From positions 1,922,001 to 1,986,000 of the forward strand of contig NZ_OZ242344.1 of the NCBI RefSeq assembly GCF_965208485.1: a stretch of 64,000 bases of DNA, written 5' to 3'. A program made the position numbers and the translations under genes. The stretch is from Poriferisodalis sp965208485 (GTDB lineage: Bacteria > Actinomycetota > Acidimicrobiia > Acidimicrobiales > Poriferisodalaceae). The first letter of the stretch is position 1. Each line of letters begins with the position of its first letter. This document shows positions 25,295-34,217 of this stretch, in pieces. A model generated the notes under the pieces. It saw only the letters and a program-made list of their open reading frames with translations, was not told the origin of the DNA and searched no databases.

Positions 25295-25783
25295 CTACGG
25301 CACAAAGCCAGACGTGGCGGCGGACCAGATCGCAGCGGCAGCAGTGCCAAGCGCAAGGTACGGGCCGAGGGGACGACTGGCGCGGATCCCCTGCCTCGCC
25401 ATCATCACCACTGCCTCCGGGAGGGCCGCCAGAAAGCTCGCTGTCACGCCGAGCAGTGCGACGTGCCACCCCCACCAGCCGCACACGAGACCGTTGAGCA
25501 CGCAGAAGCGGACGTCTCCGAAACCCATCGAGGGCGGGTGAAGCAGGTGAATGAGCAACACGGGCGCGCTGCCGACAAGTGCTCCGGCGAGAGCGCCGAG
25601 CAATCCGTCGACTTCTCCGCGCAGCAGCGATGCCCCGGAATAGAGCACCCAGACGAGCGCCGCGGTCGGCCAAATGAGCTTCGTCGGCAGCAGGCGAGTC
25701 CGGAGGTCGGCGATCGACAGCGCAACCGCCGCAGCGCCCCACACCGTCATGGCTGTGGCCACAAGTGCCGACGCCCAGGTCAT
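25295..25783 (-). CDS. type IV prepilin peptidase (A24 family), 162 aa
   Basis: A short membrane aspartic peptidase of the CpaA/TadV type. The two active-site aspartates lie in ADLRTRLLPTKLIWPT and in the GxGD motif of MGFGDVRFCVLNG. About five hydrophobic segments are visible and the N-terminal methylase domain of long PilD proteins is absent, as in Tad systems. The ATG at 25783 begins the first helix. It is transcribed away from the tad operon and should process the pilin and TadE-like proteins encoded from 32486 onwards. Confidence 0.82.
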   Translation of the reverse strand: MTWASALVATAMTVWGAAAVALSIADLRTRLLPTKLIWPTAALVWVLYSGASLLRGEVDGLLGALAGALVGSAPVLLIHLLHPPSMGFGDVRFCVLNGLVCGWWGWHVALLGVTASFLAALPEAVVMMARQGIRASRPLGPYLALGTAAAAIWSAATSGFVP

Positions 25784-25925
25784 GCCGTCATGCCGACGGG
25801 TTCTCGGAGGGACAACGCGAGCAGTCCCGGACGCGCGGTCCGCCCGCATGGCCGGCCGCCGGCCGACCGACGTTCAGCCCGCGCGAGTCCATAGCCCCCC
25901 GTTCGATCGGGCGAGACGGCAAATG

Positions 25926-26069
25926 CTCACCGTGCTCACCGTGCTCACCGTGCTCACCGTGCTCACCGTGCTCACCGTGCTCACCGTGCTCACCGTGCTC
26001 ACCGTGCTCACCGTGCTCACCGTGCTCACCGTGCTCACCGTGCTCACCGTGCTCACCGTGCTCACCGTG
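25926..26069. repeat. 16 perfect tandem copies of the 9-mer CTCACCGTG
   Basis: Unit CTCACCGTG repeats 16 times without a change, followed by a partial unit CTCACC at 26070-26075. It lies between the divergent peptidase gene and the first tad gene, ending about 70 bases before its GTG. Because the unit is a multiple of three, both strands stay open (Leu-Thr-Val repeats on plus, His-Gly-Glu on minus), but I see no start or context for a protein. It could be a regulator-binding array or a spacing-variable promoter element. Confidence 0.9.
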
Positions 26070-26137
26070 CTCACCATATGTCCCGGTTGTCTCGAATGTC
26101 CGGGTTGTCTCGATGTCTTGGCTAAGTTGGCAGTGTC

Positions 26138-26911
26138 GTGTCCGATCCAACCCACGAGCAGGCCGGTGAGATGCAGCGCCAGGTGCGGCCGGTGGCCATG
26201 CCCGGCGGCACAGAGAAGCGCCGCTACGGCTTGGTCATCATCGGCGTCGTGCTGGTGGTCGGCACCGCATTCGGCTTCTGGTTCATTCTCGCGAGTGTCG
26301 ACGAGCGTCAGCAGTACGTCGTGTCGTCTCGGGACATATCCCGCTGGGAGCGAGTGAGCCAGAACGACTTCAGAACCGTCGAGGCGAACGTCGCAGACGC
26401 TTCCGTGATGACGGTCGGCCAACTCGGCGCCATCTCCGGTCAATGGGCTTCGGGATTCATCCCCGCTGGCACGTTCGTCACGCCGCGAATGTTCCGTCCC
26501 CCGCCGCTGTCCAGCGCAGAGGAGTCCCGCAGCATCGCGATCCAGGTGACGCTCCCGGCCAACGAGGTCACCTATGGTGCGCTCGAAGTCGGCGATACGA
26601 TCGCTCTCATCGGACGTGAGACGTCCAATGATCCGAGCCAAGCGTTCGGGACAGGCGAGGGGCTGATCGGCGGTTCCGCCTCGCCCGCGGGAAACCTCAC
26701 GCTCATGGGGACGCTTTCTCTCGATCACATGGAGGGCGGGAACATCGTCTACGTCGTCGAGCCCGCGAGGGCATTGGAGATCCAGAACTTGGTGAGTCGC
26801 TACATGCGAGCCGAGGACCGTCAGATCTGGCGCCTGGGCGCCGATCTGACTGCGGAAGACGTCAAGAGCGCGCTGGACGGCGCGGCTGCTACGGTGGACG
26901 GAGGCGGATAG
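26138..26911 (+). CDS. RcpC/CpaB-like Flp pilus assembly protein, 257 aa
   Basis: One N-terminal membrane helix (YGLVIIGVVLVVGTAFGFWF, about residues 30-49), then an SAF-like domain: YVVSSRDISRWERVSQNDFR and later IPAGTFVTPRMF, and an RcpC-type domain with SIAIQVTLPANEVTYGALEV and GDTIALIGRE. CpaB/RcpC proteins help assemble the outer part of the Tad secretion channel. It opens the Tad operon behind the 9-bp repeat array. GTG 26138 is taken as start; an ATG at 26171 is an alternative that would drop 11 residues. Confidence 0.72.
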   Translation: MSDPTHEQAGEMQRQVRPVAMPGGTEKRRYGLVIIGVVLVVGTAFGFWFILASVDERQQYVVSSRDISRWERVSQNDFRTVEANVADASVMTVGQLGAISGQWASGFIPAGTFVTPRMFRPPPLSSAEESRSIAIQVTLPANEVTYGALEVGDTIALIGRETSNDPSQAFGTGEGLIGGSASPAGNLTLMGTLSLDHMEGGNIVYVVEPARALEIQNLVSRYMRAEDRQIWRLGADLTAEDVKSALDGAAATVDGGG

Positions 26912-27069
26912 GACCAATCACCTTGACGAAGCGGTGGAGTTGAGCGAGACTCAGCGACTGAGGACAGACAAGAGCGAGGCAAGCCAACCGAGCGCAGCAA
27001 GCGAAGAGCAAAGGGTTCATGAGCGGGCAGGCTCCACGGCAGATGTGGATCTGACTTCTCGGGCATGAC

Positions 27070-28722
27070 ATGTTGACCGTCTACAGCAGCTACAGATCGC
27101 CGGGAGCGTCCACAACCGCGATCTACTTGGCTGCGCAATGGGCGTCCACAGGCCGCCAAGTGCTGCTCATCGAAGCTGACGGCACCGCTGGCACGCTGAG
27201 CCAGAAACTCGGCATTCAGTTCACTCCCGGCACTGCCTCGTTCATGGCTTCAGGCAAGCCGGTGACGGCTGCAAGCTTGGTCGACCACGCGCAGGACGTG
27301 CTGTTCAACGACTTGCACGTCATGCCGACGCCGTCGAGTCCCTCTGGGGCGAGGTCGATTGCGGAACGGTTCGCGCATCTCGGCGAGGAGCTGCGCGACA
27401 TCGCCGACAGCGAGATGGCAGTCATTGTGGATGCCGGGAGGCTGACTCCGGAGGCGCGCGCGTCCGAGCTCACGACGAGCGCCGCTGCTGTGCTGATCGT
27501 GACCCGCGACAATGCTCAGCTGCCGAGCCTCGAGCATGTGCACGGCGGGCTCGCCGAGGAGCCCGACATGCCGGGACCGTTGGGCTTGGTCGCGACCGTC
27601 GGCCCTTCGCCGCTGAAAGAAGACGAGTGGAGGTCGCAGCACGGCTTGAGCTTCGTGGGGAGCGTCGAGCTCACAGCCGAGCGGGGCACCGACCTGTCCA
27701 TGTTCATGTCCCGCGGCAAGCGCAAGTCGCGCAAGCTGCGAAGCAGCATCGACAAGCTCGCAGACAAGCTCTACGAATTCGCCTTCCCTGCCAGTGCGTC
27801 CGAGCCTCGGATTCGCCTGCCGTCGACCCGATCCGAGGACGCGAGAGCCGAGCCTCCGCAAGATGATGCGGCAGAGACCGAAGCCGCGGATGAGTTCGGT
27901 GCGGCGACCGCTCCCGCGACGAGTGCTTCGCAGCCCTCAGGCGCACTGCAGGATCCGGCGTATCCTCTTCCCGATCCGGCGTATCCGCTTCCCGACGAAC
28001 TCGCGGCGGGCGGTCATCGCGCTGCAGCGGCGCCCGCCGCCGACCCGTACGTGCAGACCGGGCATTTCCAGGCTGCGCCGCAGCATCCCGAACGCACCCA
28101 GCCCGCTCAGCGGGACCCGGACAGCGTGCCGCATGCCTACGGCGGCCAAGTCCCCGCCGAGGCGCACTACGGCTGGCAGCCCTATCCGGAGTACGGATAC
28201 CAGGCGCCGGGTCCCCATCCCGGTCAGGGAGGGTACGTCGAGGGAGGCATTCCAGCGCCCGAGCATGCCCATTACGGCCACGCAGCGCCTCCGGCCACCG
28301 TGTACCAGCCGAATCCCGAACCGGCTCAGCCCGCCCACTATGCCGAGCACCGCCAAGGAGCCGAGTACCGCCAAGGGGTCCCAGCATTTCCCCCCGGTTC
28401 TGCACAGCAGGTCCCGCACTACTCGTATCCGGAAGAAGGCACGGCCGGTTACTGGCAGCCCGGCCATGCGCAGCCGGACTATGCCCCTGAGACAGTGCTC
28501 CCCCCGCCCCATCAGCATCCGCACGAGACGCCTTCGCTGACGCCGGAGCACAGCCCGTACCCTGAGTACCCCGAGCACGGCGTTCCAGCTGACCTCGAGC
28601 CGGAATACGTCATGCCGGCGGTGCCGACGGGGTCGTTCCGCGCGTGGGCCGAACAACTCCACGGAGAGCAGGCGAGCGCTGATTCCGGCGAGCCGCCCGT
28701 CAGCCCGGGCGCGACGGCGTGA
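27070..28722 (+). CDS. TadZ/CpaE-like ParA-type ATPase with long proline/tyrosine-rich tail, 550 aa
   Basis: Residues 1-230 have a ParA/MinD-like fold: MLTVYSSYRSPGASTTAIYL is a deviant Walker A lacking the usual lysines, then VLLIEADGTAGTLSQKLG and AVIVDAGRLTP. TadZ proteins place the Tad machine at its site in the cell and may have weak ATPase activity. Residues about 260-550 form a disordered tail with repeated Pro, Tyr, His and Gln (for example YPLPDPAYPLPDE), so it could bind partners. About 160 bases separate it from the RcpC gene; no signal seen there. Confidence 0.72.
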   Translation: MLTVYSSYRSPGASTTAIYLAAQWASTGRQVLLIEADGTAGTLSQKLGIQFTPGTASFMASGKPVTAASLVDHAQDVLFNDLHVMPTPSSPSGARSIAERFAHLGEELRDIADSEMAVIVDAGRLTPEARASELTTSAAAVLIVTRDNAQLPSLEHVHGGLAEEPDMPGPLGLVATVGPSPLKEDEWRSQHGLSFVGSVELTAERGTDLSMFMSRGKRKSRKLRSSIDKLADKLYEFAFPASASEPRIRLPSTRSEDARAEPPQDDAAETEAADEFGAATAPATSASQPSGALQDPAYPLPDPAYPLPDELAAGGHRAAAAPAADPYVQTGHFQAAPQHPERTQPAQRDPDSVPHAYGGQVPAEAHYGWQPYPEYGYQAPGPHPGQGGYVEGGIPAPEHAHYGHAAPPATVYQPNPEPAQPAHYAEHRQGAEYRQGVPAFPPGSAQQVPHYSYPEEGTAGYWQPGHAQPDYAPETVLPPPHQHPHETPSLTPEHSPYPEYPEHGVPADLEPEYVMPAVPTGSFRAWAEQLHGEQASADSGEPPVSPGATA

Positions 28723-28783
28723 GTCCCTCCGAGCCGGGGTTCCGCGATCTGCGGCAGGCGGTTCCCTCGCATGGTGCCCTGCG

Positions 28784-30379
28784 ATGAGCGAGACGACGGA
28801 GCATCGCCCCGGTTTCGACCTCTTCCAGCGCAGCCGCGACGATCTCCTGCGCCAGTACTTGGATCTGCAACGCAAGAAGCTGCCCGCCGAGGTCATCGGC
28901 GAGCGCTTGATGGCGATCGCCGACCGGATCCTGGAGCAGAACGACACCGCGTCGGTGATGCGAGGCGGCGCTCAGATGGATGCGGAGAGCCGTCGGGATT
29001 TCCGCGCCAGTGTCCGTGGGATCATGGGCGGCGGTGCGCTGGTGCCGTTGCTCGAGCGCCCCGACGTCGAGAACATCCATGTGCTCGGCCACGACACGGT
29101 GATCCTGTCGCTCGCCGACGGCAACCGCGTCATGGCGCCGCCGCTGGCAGAGAGCGACGAGGAACTGGTGATGATGATCCGCCACTTGGCGGCCACGGCC
29201 GGTCATACCTCGCGTCGATTCGACACTGCGTCGCCCATCTTGGACCTTCGGCTCTCCTCAGGTCACCGTCTGTTCGCTGTCACAGCGGTGGCCGAGCGGA
29301 CGTCCATGGTCATCCGGCGTCACCGGATGCTCACTGCGTCGCTCGACCTTCTGCTGCAGTCGGGCACCATCACGCCGCAGATGGTTCCGGTGCTGCGCTC
29401 TGCGGTACGGCCGCCGGACCCGGCGAACATGCTGGTGGTCGGGGGCACGGGCGCCGGCAAGACGACCTTGTTGCGTTCGCTGCTCTCGGAGGTGCCCCAG
29501 TCCGACCTCATTGTCACCGTCGAGGACACTCTGGAGCTTCATCTGCGATCGTCCGGCCTGCATGAGCGGACGCTGGCGCTCGAGACCCGCACGTCCAACA
29601 CCGAGGGCACCGGTGAGATAGCGATGTATGACCTCCTGCGGGCTGCCCTGAGAATGTCGCCCGACCGGGTGATCGTGGGCGAGGTGCGCGGCGGCGAGGT
29701 CATGCAGCTGCTGCAGTCGATGGGCATCGGGGTCGACGGCTCGCTCGGCACCATCCACGCCGGCAGCACCGAGGCCGCCATCAACAAGATCCTCATCTAC
29801 GCACAGCGCTCGCCAGACGCTCCGACTCCGGATTCTGTGCTCCGCGAGATCGCTGAGGTGCTGCACCTGCTCGTGTACATCAAGAAGCTCCCCGACGGGC
29901 GCAGAGCGATCACGTCGATCCGTGAGGTGACGGGCTACGCCGATGGCGAGGTGCTCACCAACGAAGTCTTCGCTCCGGGTCCTGACGGCACTGGGGTGTA
30001 TGCGCGGCCGTTCAAGCCTGACGGGGAGGCGTTGGCACGGCTGCGGGCATCCGGGTTCGACCCTGCCATGCTCGGTGCGCCGCTTGCAGCCGCCGGGCCG
30101 GCACAAGCGGCGGGCTACCGGCAGCCCCATGCGCACTTGCGATTTCCTCAATCGCAGCCTGGCCCCGGACAGGCGCCGCCCCAGCCTCGGCAGCCACAGC
30201 ACTCTGGGCCACGTGCGCCTCACGGCGGTCAGGGACCCTCGCCGCAGCCTCCCCGCCCCCCGCAGGCGCCGCCCGCGGCCGGGCCGGCCGTGCATGAGGC
30301 GTCACCGCGCCCGAACGGCCGTCCTGAACCCGACCGTGAAGCCCCCGTCATTCGTCGCCTGCCGGCGAAGGAGGCATAG
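28784..30379 (+). CDS. tadA: Tad pilus assembly ATPase (TadA/CpaF), 531 aa
   Basis: Type II/IV secretion ATPase. Walker A VVGGTGAGKTTLLRSLL near residue 222, the Asp box VTVEDTLELHL, Walker B with RVIVGEVRGGEVMQLLQ and the His box LGTIHAGSTEAAINKI are all intact. It powers pilus extension and retraction at the inner membrane. The C-terminal 110 residues are rich in Pro, Gln and His, as in TadZ, which is not usual for CpaF. The start at 28784 (ATGAGCGAG) opens a natural N-terminus. Confidence 0.92.
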   Translation: MSETTEHRPGFDLFQRSRDDLLRQYLDLQRKKLPAEVIGERLMAIADRILEQNDTASVMRGGAQMDAESRRDFRASVRGIMGGGALVPLLERPDVENIHVLGHDTVILSLADGNRVMAPPLAESDEELVMMIRHLAATAGHTSRRFDTASPILDLRLSSGHRLFAVTAVAERTSMVIRRHRMLTASLDLLLQSGTITPQMVPVLRSAVRPPDPANMLVVGGTGAGKTTLLRSLLSEVPQSDLIVTVEDTLELHLRSSGLHERTLALETRTSNTEGTGEIAMYDLLRAALRMSPDRVIVGEVRGGEVMQLLQSMGIGVDGSLGTIHAGSTEAAINKILIYAQRSPDAPTPDSVLREIAEVLHLLVYIKKLPDGRRAITSIREVTGYADGEVLTNEVFAPGPDGTGVYARPFKPDGEALARLRASGFDPAMLGAPLAAAGPAQAAGYRQPHAHLRFPQSQPGPGQAPPQPRQPQHSGPRAPHGGQGPSPQPPRPPQAPPAAGPAVHEASPRPNGRPEPDREAPVIRRLPAKEA

Positions 30380-30382
30380 GGC

Positions 30383-31303
30383 GTGGGCAGTCTCACGGCA
30401 ATAGCACTCGGGGCGCTCGGCGGTCTCGGTGTCCTGTCGGTGATCGTCGGTTTGCGGAAGGCTCCGCTGCGTGCGCCCCAGCAGCGCCTGCGCGACTTCG
30501 ATGCCGAGAACCTCCGAGCACGGGCACGGAACTCCAGCTTCGATCCGCGGCTGCTGATCGGGCCCGGCTTGGCCGCATTGCTCGCCCTCGGAGTGTGGAG
30601 TGCTACCGGCTGGCCGGTCGGCGCACTCATCGGGGCAGGCGCCGGCCTCGTGGCGCCGAGGATGTTCTCCGCCCCACGGCAGCGGCAAGCCGTCGCTGAC
30701 GAGATCGAGGCATATTCCCAATGGACGGAGCAGATCAGAGACTTGGTTGCGGCCAGCGGCTCCCTCTTCGAGGCCGTCACGCTGTCGGCGCCGTCGGCGC
30801 CGCCGCTGCTGCGACCGCATGTCGTGCAGATGGCGGCGCTGGCCCGCACGGTCGGCCTTTCCTTGGCGATGGACTGGCTCGCGGCGCAGTTGAAGTCGCC
30901 GTACGCCGACCGGCTCGTCTTGGGCATGAACATCGCGTGGGACTCGGGGGCGCGTGTGACCGAGGCGTTCGAGAGCGTCGCCCGCTCGATGCGCAACGAA
31001 GTCGAGATGCGGCGCCGCAACGAAGTCGCAAATGCGCGGATTTGGACGCAGGTGGTCTCGATCGTCGGCATCACCGTGGTGTCGGTGGTGCTGATGTTCA
31101 CGTTCAATCGCGGCTTCTTCGATCCATTCGGGACTCTCGTCGGCCAGCTCATCCTGTTGGTCGTGGGCTTGATGATCTTCGGCAACATCCTGTGGGTGCT
31201 GCAGTTGTCGTCCTCGGGGGTGCCGGTGCGACTGCTCGACCAGCAGGAACTCGAAGAGCGCACCGCGGCCCTGTCCGCCGCGGCGGAGATGGCGGGTTCA
31301 TGA
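30383..31303 (+). CDS. tadB: Tad inner-membrane platform protein TadB, 306 aa
   Basis: A type II secretion F-domain protein with hydrophobic helices at the N-terminus (LTAIALGALGGLGVLSVIVG), in the middle (LLIGPGLAALLALGVW) and near the C-terminus. The cytoplasmic F domain includes VAASGSLFEAVTLSAPSAPP and LGMNIAWDSGARVTEAFESV. Forms the platform with TadC for the ATPase. GTG start four bases after the tadA stop; it overlaps tadC by four bases. Confidence 0.85.
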   Translation: MGSLTAIALGALGGLGVLSVIVGLRKAPLRAPQQRLRDFDAENLRARARNSSFDPRLLIGPGLAALLALGVWSATGWPVGALIGAGAGLVAPRMFSAPRQRQAVADEIEAYSQWTEQIRDLVAASGSLFEAVTLSAPSAPPLLRPHVVQMAALARTVGLSLAMDWLAAQLKSPYADRLVLGMNIAWDSGARVTEAFESVARSMRNEVEMRRRNEVANARIWTQVVSIVGITVVSVVLMFTFNRGFFDPFGTLVGQLILLVVGLMIFGNILWVLQLSSSGVPVRLLDQQELEERTAALSAAAEMAGS

Positions 31304-32184
31304 TCGCCCAAGCGCTCGTGATGGCTGTCGCCACCGGTGTCGGCGTGGTCATGATCGTCGCGGGGCTGCGCCGCCGGCCGTCGCAACCGCTGCCGGGCTA
31401 TGGCGCCAACCTCTCGGCGATGTCCGGCGCGACGCGACGCGCTGCCGGGAGAGTCGAGCGTGAACTGCGGCGCAAGCAGCAGCTGTCTCAAGACGCCGAG
31501 ATGGTCGGGCGGTCGCTGGAGAGCCATGCGCTGGCCAAGCTGGGCGGACTCGTGGTCGGTGCTGTGCTGCTGGCGTTCGCTGCGATTCTGGTCTCGGTGG
31601 CCTTCAGCATCGCGGTGCCGGCGTTCGGGGTGATCGCAGTTGCCGCCGGCGGGGCACTGCTCGGGTGGTGGCTGCCCGACTCGATCATGCAGACCGACGC
31701 CGAGAATGAGCGCGATCGGTTCCAGCAATCCGCCGAGGCGTGGCTGGAGCTCGTGGCGCAGCTCGTCACTGCGGGCGCCGATACGCACGCCGCGCTGCAC
31801 GAGGCGGCTGGGTACAGCAATCAGCCGGCGTTCGCGGCGATTCGCGATTCGCTGCTCGAGGCGTCGGCGGTCGGCGAGCCTCCGTGGGTCGGGCTTCGGA
31901 GGCTCGCTGAGGCTCGGAGGCTGAGATTCATGGATCCGTTCATCGCCGCCCTCGAGCTGGCGGGCACAACCGGGGCCGGCGCCCGGCAGGCCATCCTGAG
32001 CCAGGTCGACGCAGCTCGCTCGAAGTCGTTGGCCGCGGCCGATGCAGAAGCTGCCTCCGCAAGCGAGAAGATGGGGGCCCCGCTGGCGCTCATCGGCGGA
32101 GCGTTCATGATGCTCATGGGCTACCCGCCGCTGGCCGGCGTCCTGAACACAGACTCCGTCCCGTCCATCCCGACTGGCTTGTGA
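31300..32184 (+). CDS. tadC: Tad inner-membrane platform protein TadC, 294 aa
   Basis: Second F-domain protein: N-terminal helix (AQALVMAVATGVGVVMIVAG), two central helices (LVVGAVLLAFAAILVSVAFS, then the AVPAFG region) and GWWLPDSIMQTDAENERDRF followed by the F domain (EAWLELVAQLVTAGADTHAA). The ATG at 31300 overlaps the tadB stop. Its end is followed by a hairpin at 32198-32220. Confidence 0.83.
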   Translation: MIAQALVMAVATGVGVVMIVAGLRRRPSQPLPGYGANLSAMSGATRRAAGRVERELRRKQQLSQDAEMVGRSLESHALAKLGGLVVGAVLLAFAAILVSVAFSIAVPAFGVIAVAAGGALLGWWLPDSIMQTDAENERDRFQQSAEAWLELVAQLVTAGADTHAALHEAAGYSNQPAFAAIRDSLLEASAVGEPPWVGLRRLAEARRLRFMDPFIAALELAGTTGAGARQAILSQVDAARSKSLAAADAEAASASEKMGAPLALIGGAFMMLMGYPPLAGVLNTDSVPSIPTGL

Positions 32185-32197
32185 GGCGCAGGCGAAG

Positions 32198-32220
32198 GTG
32201 CCGGCCAGGGATGCCGGCAC
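32198..32220 (+). terminator. hairpin after tadC
   Basis: GTGCCGGC (32198-32205) and GCCGGCAC (32213-32220) pair perfectly around a 7-base loop. No T run follows. It could be a weak terminator or mRNA-stabilising element separating the assembly genes from the pilin gene, whose product is needed in far greater amount. Confidence 0.45.
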
Positions 32221-32485
32221 GGGCATGTCCGCGGCCGCTTGACGAGCGGTCAGGGCGCGTGGGCCGACGCTGTGCAGCGGGCGCAGTTCAGGCCGGAATC
32301 TGAGCGCTTGGGCAATGCGAGGGACGTCGTCGCGCTGAGGCGACCATGCGGGCGAGTCCGGACTGCTAATCTCATGGTTGTGCGGTCTCGTCGGGGACGC
32401 GAAGCACGGCGCTCCGGCGAGACAGCCGGGATTCAGCACTGACTTGCAGGACGACTTAATCTTGCAGACCGAAAGGAGGTGCAAG
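32221..32485 (+). promoter_or_regulatory. leader region of the pilin gene
   Basis: A 265-base stretch with no convincing gene. It ends in AAAGGAGGTG (32472-32481), a near-perfect ribosome site 4-6 bases before the pilin ATG, the strongest in the operon. A separate promoter is expected here but I could not identify its boxes with confidence. Confidence 0.35.
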
Positions 32486-32941
32486 ATGGCTGAGACACTT
32501 GCACTGGCAGCAGGAGTGCCGGCGGCACTCGGGGCAGCATGGTGGGCATCACGCCGAAGCTGGTCGCCTGCGCATGCGGACAGCCGCGGCATCGCGTTGC
32601 AGACCGTGATCGTCATCGTCGTGATGCTCGTCATCGCCGGCGGCGTCGCCGGCGTGCTGCTCTCGCGAGGCAGTGACGTGATCTCTGACCTAGAGAGTCA
32701 GGATGTCGGCTCCATCACGGCTGACAATTGCACGACCATCAGAAACGGAGTGCTGGGAGTACTCGGCGGGACGGAATCGTGCCAGTGGACTGGAACAAGC
32801 TCTAATCCTGTGTCAAGCACTGCCTGCACCGTCGCGGGAGGCACATTCACCGTCGCCGGTACTGCGGTCACCGCGGGTGATAGCAGCCTCGCGGTGGGTG
32901 CGAGCAGCAACGTGGGTGGCGTGTGCCGGGTGGTGTTCTAA
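32486..32941 (+). CDS. putative Flp-type pilin, 151 aa
   Basis: A small protein with a single N-terminal hydrophobic helix (LQTVIVIVVMLVIAGGVAGV, about residues 40-59) preceded by a hydrophilic leader ending ADSRG, a likely A24 peptidase site (Gly just before IALQT). The rest is small and Ser/Thr/Gly-rich with four cysteines. It lacks the glutamate at +5 typical of pilins, which is unusual. An extra hydrophobic patch in the leader (LALAAGVPAALGAAWW) is odd for a class III signal. Its very strong ribosome site and its position in the Tad operon support a major structural subunit. Confidence 0.6.
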   Translation: MAETLALAAGVPAALGAAWWASRRSWSPAHADSRGIALQTVIVIVVMLVIAGGVAGVLLSRGSDVISDLESQDVGSITADNCTTIRNGVLGVLGGTESCQWTGTSSNPVSSTACTVAGGTFTVAGTAVTAGDSSLAVGASSNVGGVCRVVF

Positions 32942-33109
32942 ACATTGCGGCTCCGTTGTATCCGAAGAAGGTGCTTGGTGTCCCGGGACGTACTCCGGTC
33001 GGGAACCACGTCATTCGCTTCGTCTGGGTCACAACCCGGTTGCTTCCGAGCGAACGGGAACATTGCCTGGGTAGGGAACTCGTGACTCAGCCGGAGCGAG
33101 ATTGTCCCG

Positions 33110-33619
33110 ATGTCGCGTTGCGCAGCCTCTGAACAGAGATCTGTCCTTTCGGGCAATGATCAACGCGGAGAGGTCTTCCCGGTGGCGATCCTCTTCGGAG
33201 GGGTGCTGTTCACCATCCTCATCGGTGTGCATGTCGTGCTCGTGTCGCTGGCTCGCACGGCTGCGCAGTCCGCCGCGGACCGCGGCGTGGCAGCGGCTCA
33301 GTCTGCGCCGCTGGGTCCCTCGACCTGCGGCACGCTCGGCGGGTCCCTCACCGGCGGCGCCGTCACGCCGGCCAGCGAGCGCGAGTGCCAAGGGGTCGTC
33401 GCCGCGTGGACTGCGATGAACGCCACCGCCGGCATGGTCCGCCAGTTGCGGCCTCCGGCTGTGACGGTCGACGACGACGTCGGCGTCGTCTCTGTGGTCG
33501 CCTTCGGCGTGATCCAGTCGCCGGTCATCGGTCCCATCCGCGTCGCGGGCGCTGCCTGCGGGCCGCTGGAGAGGGTGGAGGGCGACGAGCCGTCGCGTGG
33601 CGACGTCTCCGCCTGCTGA
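33110..33619 (+). CDS. TadE-like pseudopilin, 169 aa
   Basis: N-terminal motif RGEVFPVAILFGGVLFTILI with a hydrophobic helix, then a pseudopilin-like domain beginning LARTAAQSAADRGVAAAQ. The Gly-Glu before the helix fits the TadE-type prepilin peptidase site. TadE proteins are minor pilins that prime pilus assembly. The gene overlaps the next one by 23 bases. Confidence 0.68.
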   Translation: MSRCAASEQRSVLSGNDQRGEVFPVAILFGGVLFTILIGVHVVLVSLARTAAQSAADRGVAAAQSAPLGPSTCGTLGGSLTGGAVTPASERECQGVVAAWTAMNATAGMVRQLRPPAVTVDDDVGVVSVVAFGVIQSPVIGPIRVAGAACGPLERVEGDEPSRGDVSAC

Positions 33620-34217
33620 GTCCTCCGGATGGACTGAGACCGTGCGCTCGCCCCACCGGTCCCGGCGCATGTCGCAGGCCGGCATGTCGGGCTCGGGCAC
33701 GGCGATCGGCGTCGCCGTCATGTTCCCCATGCTGATGCTGGTGATCGTGGCGCTCCAAGCGATCACATCGGCCACACGCACCGAGCAGATGCTCCAGGCG
33801 GCAGTCGACCGGGCAGCGCACTCGGCGTCGATGTGCTGCGAGCTCGCCCAGGACGCGATCGCGATGGCAGAAAGCGCCATCAGCCTTGCCGGCCGCCGGC
33901 TCTGCACGAACGACGTCGTGGACGACAGCACGATCTCCATCGTCGACGCCGAGAACAACAGCCTGGAGTCCTTGCTGCCCACGCAGGATGAGATAGCTGC
34001 GATGCGTTTTGCGCAGTGGTACCTGTACGTCACGTATGGCGGGGCGCAGAGCCAGACCGTGCCCGTCGGCGGCCAAGTGAGAGTGGCGATGTCGTGCCGC
34101 TTGAGGCCGTCTCAGCTTGGCGTCACCGCATTGCCCGATGCCGTCGTCGAGCGCCGAGTGGTCGGGGTTGCGACGATCGGGCCGTTCCACTGGCGCGCCG
34201 AGCAGTCCGGGGCGTGA
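33597..34217 (+). CDS. TadE-like pseudopilin, 206 aa
   Basis: Hydrophobic helix GVAVMFPMLMLVIVALQAI at about residues 38-56 after a basic N-terminus, then TRTEQMLQAAVDRAAHSASM, the heptad-like helix that follows the membrane segment in TadE proteins. The GTG at 33597 overlaps the preceding gene; a later ATG at 33669 is an equally good start and would drop the first 24 residues. Function: minor pilin, inferred from context. Confidence 0.62.
   Translation: MATSPPAESSGWTETVRSPHRSRRMSQAGMSGSGTAIGVAVMFPMLMLVIVALQAITSATRTEQMLQAAVDRAAHSASMCCELAQDAIAMAESAISLAGRRLCTNDVVDDSTISIVDAENNSLESLLPTQDEIAAMRFAQWYLYVTYGGAQSQTVPVGGQVRVAMSCRLRPSQLGVTALPDAVVERRVVGVATIGPFHWRAEQSGA

Noticed and set aside
25926..26069. 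CRISPR array
   Set aside because: The 9-bp units are directly adjacent with no spacers and there are no cas genes.
25674..26357. Long frame with (Leu-Thr-Val)n and the reverse frame with (His-Gly-Glu)n over the 9-bp repeat
   Set aside because: Any perfect 9-bp repeat keeps six frames open or closed as a block; neither frame has a start, ribosome site or conserved flanks, so I treat the array as DNA-level.
30229..32634. Minus-strand frame of 801 codons
   Set aside because: Antisense to tadB and tadC, no motif, and extends across the pilin leader.
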